Positions 50,952 through 60,600 of a DNA stretch of 64,000 nt are shown in pieces (position 1 is the stretch's first letter; every line of letters begins with the position of its first letter). Made by a program: the position numbers and the translations under genes. Under the pieces are notes generated by a model. It saw only the letters and a list, made by a program, of their open reading frames with translations, did no database searches and was not told the DNA's origin. This DNA is from Delphinus delphis (Eukaryota > Chordata > Mammalia > Artiodactyla > Delphinidae), in the NCBI RefSeq assembly GCF_949987515.2, contig NC_082688.1:80418731-80482730 (forward strand), read 5' to 3'.

Positions 50952-50970
50952 GGGGGGGGGGGGGGCGGGG
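50952..50970. repeat. Poly(G) run in UBAP2 3' UTR
   Basis: 14 G, one C, then 4 G on the plus strand; a C tract in the UBAP2 mRNA. Such runs are often mis-sized by sequencing. Confidence 0.9.
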
Positions 50971-51508
50971 CAGGGCTATCTCTCTGCCATTCCCAGATCA
51001 AGGTTTGGAGGGAGGGGAACATGACAGATGACAAAAGGACCAGTTTCTCAAAAAGCAAGGGATAAAGTAATTACACAGGGACGAAAACTCAAAGAATGGT
51101 TTACAAGGGAGGGAGAAGGGAGGGAGATGAGCCGTGATTCTTCATTGGTACCTGACCCCAGTCCCCAAACTGCCTCCAGCCAGCCCTTCCAGATGCTGCC
51201 CACCGGGGGGCTCTGTAGAAGGCCTGAAGGCAGAAGGGGGGAAGGGGGCTGCTGCTGCTACAGCAGGAAGGGGCTTGAGTGGGGAGAGGAGCAGCTGCTC
51301 CCCCCTCCCCCAAGCCTTCTACCACATTTACAAATACATACATAAATACATTACATACAACAGGGAGTCTGGGAGGCAGGCTCCCCACAGAGGCTCGGCT
51401 GACACGTCTCAGAAACTCTGGGGAGGGTGCCGGGCTCTGTGCGCTCTCCTGCCCGGGGTAGGCCCCGCCCTGGCCAGGCCCCGCCCTGGCCCCCCAGCTC
51501 TTCAGGGT

Positions 51509-51604
51509 TCAGTTTGTCCAGTATGGAGAGGTGCCGTAGGCAGGTTTGGAGGCTTGTGACTTGGGCTGCAGGGAGCTGGGCTGGCTGCGCTGACCCGCGC
51601 CGCT
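51509..51604 (-). CDS. UBAP2: UBAP2 last coding exon (C-terminus)
   Basis: Acceptor CTCCTCAG, then 31 codons and TGA (plus-strand TCA at 51509-51511). Encodes SGAGQRSQPSSLQPKSQ followed by ASKPAYGTSPYWTN. The PYWTN ending is the clearest single identifier of UBAP2 in the window. Confidence 0.96.
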   Translation of the reverse strand, partial: SGAGQRSQPSSLQPKSQASKPAYGTSPYWTN

Positions 51605-54600
51605 CTGAGGAGGAGGAGAGAAGGCTGTCAAGGCTGCAGCGGAGCCCCCAGCCCAGGGCAGGATGGCCGCCTGCTCCACCGGGCTCACCTGAGCGTCCTG
51701 TGGGAGGTGGTGGTGCAGCAGCTGTGAGTGAGGCTGCTGGTGGGCGGGCAGGACGTGCACGAGCGGTGAGGGCGCGTAACCGGGGCCCAGGGGCCCAGGG
51801 GAGCCCAAGGCCGAGGGCAGGCTGAACGGTGGTGGGGTCCCTGCGTGAAATCCCTGCCTGTCGAAAGTCTGCAGGGCAGAGAGACGACAGTGAGGCTCGC
51901 TTGGCAGCACTCTGCCAGCCCTCCCGCCAGTGCCGGCCCTCCCTCACCTGAGTCTTGCTGTAGACGGACCCAGTCACGTCAGGGAGGCCGGGGCCGCTCG
52001 AAGACGCCGACACTCCTAGAAGGAAAAGCGGCTGTTCCCACATCAGCTGGCCCCAGCGCCAGCCTCCCCCCGCTCCAGGGGCCCTCTGGGGCAGCCTCGC
52101 CTGAGAAGGAGTCAGGGGAGGAGACGACTGCTCTGGGCCGCAATCCTGGAAAGGCCTACCTTTGCCAGGCCCAGAACCTGCAGACTTGCTCTGTGCCTGC
52201 GATGATCCACCATAGCCACCCTTGGTGTAGTCTCCCGCCGCCGCCCCCTGTATCACGTCATCGTAACCTAGCACGGCAGGGGACAAGAGGCACGTGTGAG
52301 CTAGGTGAGCCTGTCCTTCCCGTGCCTCTCCGTGGCGGAAGCACCCCTCACCTGCGCTGTAGCTGTGCTGGCCATAGCCACTGGCCTGCTGGAAAGGGGT
52401 GGTGGGGCTGCTGAGGCTCACACCGTGCTGCTTGGCTGAGGCCGGGGGGACCTGGTGGCAGGCAAGCAGGAGAGGCATTAGTAGGGGGACAGAGCTGGGG
52501 GAGCAGGTCACCCCGGCTTAGCCTCAGGCAGTTCGTGGCACAACCACTAGGGAGGTGTCTTCAGTAGCGCAACACGCTAGATCTCAAAACAGATGGGAAA
52601 GGAACCTCGCCCCCAAGCCGGACTCATTCCTCAAGGCCAGGTGACACTCTGAGTGGGGACCTGTCCCTCCCTCCCTGCTTCTGTTCCCTGGAGCTGGAGT
52701 AACACCCCCCTGAATACTCACAAACACGGTGGGCCCATACTGGAAGGCACTGGGTACGCCTGTATAGTAGGGGAGGCCAGTGTAGCTGTAGCCAGGTGGC
52801 AGGGCAGGGTTCAGAAAGGGCTGCTGGGCTGTGTGGTGGGCCTGGGACTGGCTCTGCTGGGGCTGAGCCAGGGTGGTGGCAGGTGCAGGGGACGCAGAGT
52901 CTCCTCGGCCAAACTTTGTGACATCACCTGGGAGAAACGGGGCACTGAATCCAGTCACTGCCCCCTATCCAGCCAGGAAAAAGCCAGACTGGTCCCCGTG
53001 AACAGGAACAGGCCTGGCTGCCAGCACAACAACAGGAAGCCGGTAGGTCTCTGCAGCCCTTCTGCGTCTGTTTCCAGACTCCCGGGATGAGCCACAGGCC
53101 AGTCCGATGAGCACTCCGCCCCCATGCCTAACCCCCTGAACAAGACTAACCTGAATAGGGATTATTAGCAAGGTTCCCATCTCGACTGGCGAGGGCTGCG
53201 GGTGTAGCGAAAGGAATCCCATAGTAATCCTAGGAGAGACCAGAGAGGTTCAGTCAGCACAAGAGCCTCACCCCACTCCCAAGACAGCAGAACCTGCAGG
53301 CAGTACGGATGCTCCAGGCAATGCCACATTCCCCAGGCCGACCAGACCGCAGGGACGTCACAGGCACACCACCAGAGGGCAGCACTCACAGAGAATTCAA
53401 AACAAATGGTGCCGGTCAGAGCTGTGCAGTGTGGCAGGCACACAGCATGTAGACGCACTGACCGATCCCTCAGCCTTCCCCGGGCAGAGCCAGCGGAGGC
53501 CCAGTCACACACATCCATTCTACATCACAGATGGATGCTGGTGAATGTCATGGGCCAAACCAACTCTCCTGGCTTCTCCAGTGAGAGGGATTCTGAAGGG
53601 CAGCTAGGAAAGTTAACAGGACAAGGAGAAACCTGAGGAGAAGGAGGGGCCAAAAGGGTTTAACAGGGGTCAGGTCCTGAGCTAGGAGAGACCGCCCACT
53701 CTGCCCTGGCAACGCTGACATTGCACAGGAGTCAGGACAAGCGTGGATGCTGAGGCAAAACACAGTGGAGCTCTATGAAGAAGGGGAGGCCTGCCCTGAC
53801 CCTCACCCACCGCCCAGGGCTCTGGCAGCCCTGGACATACTACACCCCGGTCCTCTGAGCCGAGGGAAAGCCCTCCTGCTTTCCTCGTGGGCAGCAGTGT
53901 CTAGGAAAGGCACCTACAGCCTCCTTTGGCCCCATCTCCCAGACACCTCCAGGAAACCCACGGCACCCTCAGACCAGAACCACAACAGAAGGCAGGGCTA
54001 GAAAAGCACAGTTAGTAGAACACAAGCGGGGACAGGCCTGGAGGAAGCCCAGGAGGGGGAGCTCTTTGACACAAGAAAATCCAAAGGTGGAAATGAGGCA
54101 CAAAAGTATCAGAATCTAAGAAATAACCAAAGGGGAAAATGAAAGAAATGCATCTCAAAAGGCAGGCTCAGAGGTGATTGCTTCTAAGGCACAAAAAGAT
54201 TGAAGCAATATGCAGCAGCCCAGGATGATTCCCAGGGCTAGAATCCCACTGAGTCATTCCTAGGGGCCCAACCAGGCACCACCTTCAGACTCATTCAGGA
54301 CCACCTCCTGCATTCCATCTCTGATGCCCTGGGGCTCCTGGCTGCAAGGTTTCCTGAGTGTCAGGGGGACTAGGGCCGCTTCTGGTTTCCCTGCAAAGCC
54401 CTAGGGCTTAAGGCATCCCCAGAAACCCTAAGTTCTGTTTTCCACTCTAGAAATCTGTCATCATGTCCTCAATATCCTTTCTGGGCCCTCCAGGGACATG
54501 GGCAGCAGCTGGAAAGTCCCGCAGGCCCCTTGAGCAGTAGTGTAATTGGCTGCTGGTTTGCACACTGGGGAAGAGCTGCCCAGCTACCAACCTATGGAAA

Positions 54601-57600
54601 CATTCCAAGCAGATGAAAGGGTCTTCTGAGAGACACGAGCATCAGCCACTGGGGCCTGGGAGGTAGAGGTGGTGCCTGCAGCTCCCTGAGCTCTCTGTGG
54701 CCAGCCCAAGAGGGGCTAACACCAGTGGAGAGGAGTCTGAGGAAGGACACCTCACCTTCACTTGGGGAAAAGGAAAGACCATACCCAGGAGAGTTGACAT
54801 CGGGGTCCAAATAGCTATTTACTCCCAGACAATGTGACAGATGCCCTGGTCTGCTGCAAATGATCAGGAGTCTGGGAAACGCCAGACCAAGAAGGGGGTA
54901 CAGGAGCCTGCAGGCTGTCCGGGCAGGGAGCGTGCCTCATCCTGTACCTCTTCTGCACTGCAGTCCTGCTCACGTGGCCATCCCAGAGAAGGCCCAGTGC
55001 TTCATCCTGGTAGCAAGGGCCAGAATAAAGAGGCAATGCTGCCCTCAGAGTGAGACTGCAGCAACCAGAGAGATCCTGGGGCCAGCGTTCTTATACACGG
55101 GATGGCAGGCTAAACCCAGAAGGGCCCTTAAAGACTGCTGGCTCCAGCCACTCACTCAGAATAACAAAGCTGCCATCACGAGCATCACCAATGGCCACTT
55201 CAGAAGCCAAAAACACTAGATGGTACTTCGGAGAGCACTTTTTTAATAAAAAGTCTAGGGGCACGTAAGCAGCGCCACGTCCTGTTTGTTTGTTTGTTTT
55301 GGTGGGGGGAGGGGTGGAACTTGAGGGAAGAGAAGGACCCACGTTTGGTAGGGACACTGCCTACTGGGGCCCCAGGTCCCAATGATCTTCAAGATCCCCA
55401 GGCACGAGCGCAGGACGCTCGAGTGCCCAGGCTGTAGGTGCAGCAGGCACAACCACCAGATGGAAGCAGCTTTCTCAGCTGTGGTGCTGAGGGAAGTCCT
55501 CAGGCCGAGTGTCCTGAAGGCCAGAGAGGGTAGCGGTCACGGCCGCGCGGGTGAGATGCGCGAGACTCAAGAGTCTGAATCCCCCCGGCCACCAGCCGAA
55601 ATCCCACTCACCATCGGCAGCCGTGACTGCAGCATCTGGAGCTCGTCATAGCCATAAACCTGTGTGAGGACCAACAAGGCTGTTAGATGCCCTGCCTTGA
55701 CGGAGTCTAGCTGGAGAAACGCCCGGGATCCGAGCGGCAGAGGTGGGCTCAGGGAAGGAGCAGCAGCAACCCAAGGCCCCCAGGTCCTGCCGGGGGCCGG
55801 CCCAGAGCCCCACGTGCGCTCACCGGGTAGGCAGGAAGCAGTCCTCCGGGGCCCACGAGGTACTGGCTGTGCAGCAGGGGAGGCGCCCCCTGGGGCAGGC
55901 TGGGGGGCGCTTTGCCTGTGAAGGCAAACTCAAATGGAGTGAAGGGGCCACCACAAGGGCGAGATTCCTCACGTACTGTGGGCACGGCGGGTGTCGAGCC
56001 CACTGTCACGGTGCCGTCCCAGACGAGGCCACGGGCAAGAGGGGAGGGCAGCAGCCGAGAGAAACGGAAGCCATGCTAGGGGGCGGGGGAGACAGAGCAC
56101 GTGCCACCACATCCAGGCTGTGTTACCAGAGGGGTCCGCGCCCTGCGGCACAAAACACCGCCACCCTCTCCTGAAGGCCGCACTGCGCCGAGAGGGCCCG
56201 AGCAGCAGGAACCGCCTGCCCCTCAGAACAAAGCAGGCCGGGCAGCGCCAGGAGAGGCACAGCTGGGCCAAAGGCGGGCGAGCAGTCGCTACCAAACCAC
56301 AGTCTGCCCGGGTCTGGCTGCCAGGCAGTCACAGCAAGAGCAGAAGAGCCCACGAGAGCTGCTCCGTCATCTCAGCTCCAGGGATGAGCGAGGACAGAAA
56401 AGAATGGGGAGCTACGAGCACAAAGGCTGCCCAGGGGAGCGTGCCCCCAGACACTGATTTCAGAATCACCCAGAACCTGGCCCCCACATTAGCTCTGGAA
56501 GATCCGGCCTCAAGAGGTGAGTGGAACAAAGAAGACAAGCAAGTGGCGGCACAGCCGGAGGGAGACTGTGAGCTTCCGATGCTCGTGGACCCCCCCAGGC
56601 CTGCCCGCCTCGGCCTCCTCCCGGGAAGCAGAGCAGCACCTTCGAGGGGCGGGGGAGCTGGAAAGGCCCCGGGGGGCACACACCTGAGGTCACCAAGGGC
56701 GTGGCCCTGGCACTGCTGCTGGGGGCACTCACAGCGGTACCGCCCAGGCAGAGGCTGTTGACCGTGTTCATGCTGCTTGGCAGGCTGAGCCCTGAGGACG
56801 CGGCACTCGAGGCACAGGTTGCTGCCGTTGAGAAGGTGGCTGAGGACTGGAGGGAAGGGGCGCTCTCCACGCCGGCATGCTGGCAAGACAAAAGCCAGGA
56901 CACATGGATCTGGGGGCAAAGCACAAGAGTGCACAAGAACCGGCCTGGCCTGTGTGCCCGCAGTCTCAGATGGACCAGTGTGCTCACCGTGGCCTCTCAC
57001 ACTGCAGCCACAGTAGGCCATTGGGACACAACTCATCAGCTGAGCTTTCAAGACCATTAAAATGGAGATTTACGACCAAAAAACCCTCCTAAAAAATCAT
57101 TAAAGTTGCTCAGGCTTTGGTAAGTGAAACAAAGCACAGACACAGATGAGCACAGAGCATCTCAATATGAGGTGAAAAGCCACCTCACAGAAAAGCAAGG
57201 AGCCTCAGGAGAGTCGAGCCTGCGGCCACAAGCAGCCCAACCCAAGTCAGAGCCTTCCTGGCTCCTCTGACCTGAAGTCACAGGTGGCCAAGAGAGGCCT
57301 TTGCTCCAGGATCTGGTGACACTTTGTGGGTCACCAGGGACTACCAAGCAGGGCCCAGCCCGGCCCTAGGCCTGCCCGACAAGAGCCACCGAGGAAAGAA
57401 GGGCAAAGCCTAGCAGAAAGCTGTGAAGAGCCTGAGTGCCAAGGGTCCTGCCCAGCTGCTAGTAAACGAGGCATCAGGAAGGGCTTCAGGGCCTGAGGGG
57501 TGGGTGGAAGAGATACACCTGGCTGGGCAAAGCAAGGGTCAAAGAGGGAGGAAAAGGCTCTGTAAGACTGAGACCAGCCTCCAAATCAGAACTTGTGCAC

Positions 57601-60600
57601 AACAAAGAAGCCGGGAAACTCCTGGAGGGGAAGCTGAAGAAGCGAAGGACCAGGAGAAAGGGGGCCCCCGTGTGCTCTGCTTTCCACGGCACAGACGGCG
57701 CCGTGCGGGTCCCAGCCCCGCGGGCCGCCCTGCCCACCCGAGCACTAGTATCCAGAATTGGCTCAGCAAGTGAAGACCGCTGAAATTATGGTCTTCTGGG
57801 GCTCCTCGGGACTCCTGCCCCTTCCGCCTAGATGGACAGACAGAACCAGGAAGACGAGAGCCCAGGGTAGGGCCAGGGCTGCCCAGCACCCATTCCACGG
57901 CCCCCTGCGTGGAGCCAAGGGCACCCGCCACAGGATCAGGAATGGCTCTGACCACCGCACTGTGATGGTGGCACTGGCCACACAACCTTTCAACCACAGG
58001 ATTAAAAAAAGAAAAAAAAAGAACATTCCCAGACTGGGGAGTATGAGGAATCCACGGGAACTCCAGAGTCATCCAGCAAGCGTCTCCTACTTCAGTGGAC
58101 CCTGGCGGCGTTCCCGTATCTGCCCCCTCACCTCTCAAACCTGTGAGGGAGACAAGCTGCTGGCTCGCTCGGACCATCCGACGGGGCTGCCACTCAGCCC
58201 CTCAGATGGGCCCAGAAAAGCACAGCTGCACCAAACCTTCCACAGAACACGAAGGGCAGGAGAATACACTAGATTTCCTTTACAGACAAGGTAGGAAAGA
58301 CCTGGCTGTGACAGACTATGATATATCCGACTATTCAAAAATCAATTCATAAAATGACAAACCTAGGAAAAATATTTGCACTTCCCATCACAAAGGGCTA
58401 CCTACTACAGAAATAAAGACCACAGACCTGACAGGAAAATGAAAAATGTAAACAGCTCACCCAAAAAGAAATTAATGGCTTTCCAATATATAAAATAGAT
58501 GTTCAAGCTCTTTCGATTAAACACTATACTGACAGGTCATTTTTCTATTAACACATTGGAAAAATACAAATATTTGGTAACATCATTTCAGGAGGACGTG
58601 GGGAAAGAGGACATTTCATTCTTTGCCAGTGAGATCTAAGTGGGTTAAAATCACTATGCAGAGCAATTTGTATAAAATGACAAATGCCTAGCAATTCCAC
58701 CTCCAGGGTTTACACTCTAGACACAGCTGCACACGTGAAACACGTGCAGAAGGTTATCCACCGTTGTTTGTACAGGCACATCTCATGTTCTTGTGCTTCT
58801 CAGATACTGCGTTTCTTACAAAGTGAGGGTCTGAGGCAACCCTGGGTCAAGAAAGTCTATCAGCACCATTTTTCCAACAGCATTGGCTCACTTCCTCTCT
58901 CTGCGTCACATTTTGTTAATTCTCACAATATTTCAAGTCTTTTCATTATTATATTTGCTATAATGATCAGTGACCTCTGATGTTACAAATGCAAAAAGAT
59001 TACAACTTGCTCAAGGCTCAAGTGATGGCTAGCATTTTTAGCTAATAATGTATTTTTAAATTAAGATATGTTGTTTTTGTAGACATGTTATTGCACACCT
59101 TAACAGACTACAGTATAGTGTAAACAAAACTTATATGCACTAAGAAATCAAAAGATATATGACTCACTTTCCCACAATATTCCCACGGTGGTGGTCTATA
59201 ACTGAACCCACAGTATTTCCAAGGTATCAAGACTGAAAATGGCCCTAAAGTTCCATCAGAGGAGGCCTGATTAAATAATGTAATGCAGCAGGGCTGTGAA
59301 AAAAGAACAAAGAACTCTGATTCAACACAGAAACCTCCTGAAGCTACACTGTTAAGTGAGGGAAAAAGATAAAGGACACTATGTAGAGAATACTCCCATT
59401 TATATTACAGGAAAAGAAAAAGGGCAGAAGGAAAACTGCTATGTATGCATTTTATGGGTTTATAAAATACAAACTAGAGGATCAAGAAAATAGGAGGAAA
59501 AGGCGTACAACCAAGTAGAAAAGAGACAAAAACTTTTCAGTATATATCTCTTTATGTCTTTCGTTATTGAATCTGTGACGATGTTAGCAATTGTACTAGG
59601 TGATTCTGGCTGTGGCCATTGGGACTGTAAGATTTGGCGTTTCCTGCTAAGACACAGAGTGCAGCTAACCCATGAGAGCAAGAGCTCTGGGCTCCAACAC
59701 ACAGTGCCCGGAACAGGAGGCCAGCTCTGCAGGGCTCACAAAGGGAACATCTCAGGGCTCCCACTGGCCAAACAGGAGGCACTGGCTGGTGGGCAACTTA
59801 CTCCAAGGGCAGAGATATTCACACCAATCTCTGCTATGAAGACAGTGATCTATGTGTTTTAAGACAAAGAATTATGTGTAAACTGATTTCACTTGGAAAG
59901 CTAGAGTATGAAAGCCATGATGTTAGCCAGGTCCTGATAAAGGATAGGACCTGAATCTTCCATTGCTTCATTCTACAGCGAAAGATTCGACTTCTTCTTC
60001 AGAGGAAACCAATTTCCCCCAGTTTCCCGACTCTCCCGTTCATCTGCACCCAAAACTTCCTTCCCTACTTGAGGAACCATCTACTTCCACCTTGTGGAAG
60101 CCTGCTGTCTCCCAGGAGAGGGACACTGTGCTCTCTCCAGGCACCTTTCCTTCCACGTTCCAGCCTCCCCGGCTGCTAGCACAACACCCGCCTGCTGCCC
60201 TGCCTCCTTGCACGGCCCGGCTGCCAGCCCTCAGCCTGCTCGGTCTAGACCGAGTCCTACCCAAGACCACGCTCCCAGCTCCACAGCTCAGAAGCCGCAC
60301 CTCAGCAACCACCATCTAGGTCACTCTTCAGCGCACCAGGACACTCGCCCGCTTGTGCTTCCACTCTTGCCTCTCCATACCCACACTTCCTTCTTCAACA
60401 GCAACCTTCCCAAAGCCTCTGCCTCTGAGCTGGGGAAGATGGCCTGAGACGGCAAGAGTGAAGTCTCCACGACCACCAGCAACCTGGAATGCAGTTACAC
60501 TGACTGGGCTGTCAGTCTCAGAGACACGCGAGCTCTCCCTTTCCTTTCAAGCACTCTCCCTACAGTGGGCTTCACAAAGTAACAGAGCATTCCCCAGGAA

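Larger units (their letters stand above)
50645..51508 (-). other. UBAP2: UBAP2 3' untranslated region
   Basis: About 0.86 kb from the stop codon to the expected cleavage point. It holds an AT-rich patch (51320-51362, with ATTTA motifs on the transcript strand), a 14-base G run on the plus strand (50952-50965; C run in the mRNA), and a poly(T) on the plus strand near 50790 that is an A run in the mRNA. The end is inferred from the poly(A) signal. Confidence 0.8.

Noticed and set aside
51845..52414. A 189-codon plus-strand frame
   Set aside because: Antisense shadow of UBAP2 exons.
51351..52511. A 386-codon minus-strand frame that looks like a single gene
   Set aside because: It contains three UBAP2 exons plus their in-frame introns, then runs out of frame at the 79-base intron. 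It is not a separate gene.
54455..54475. Perfect C-box-like ATGATGA on the minus strand in a UBAP2 intron
   Set aside because: No terminal stem, and the nearest CTGA is over 100 bases away.
55991..56761. A 256-codon plus-strand frame
   Set aside because: It is antisense to a UBAP2 exon and intron, shows no recognisable domain, and the region is GC-rich, where long chance frames are common.
58570..58590. Second C-box-like ATGATGT on the minus strand
   Set aside because: Mismatched box, no stem, and it lies in L1-like sequence.
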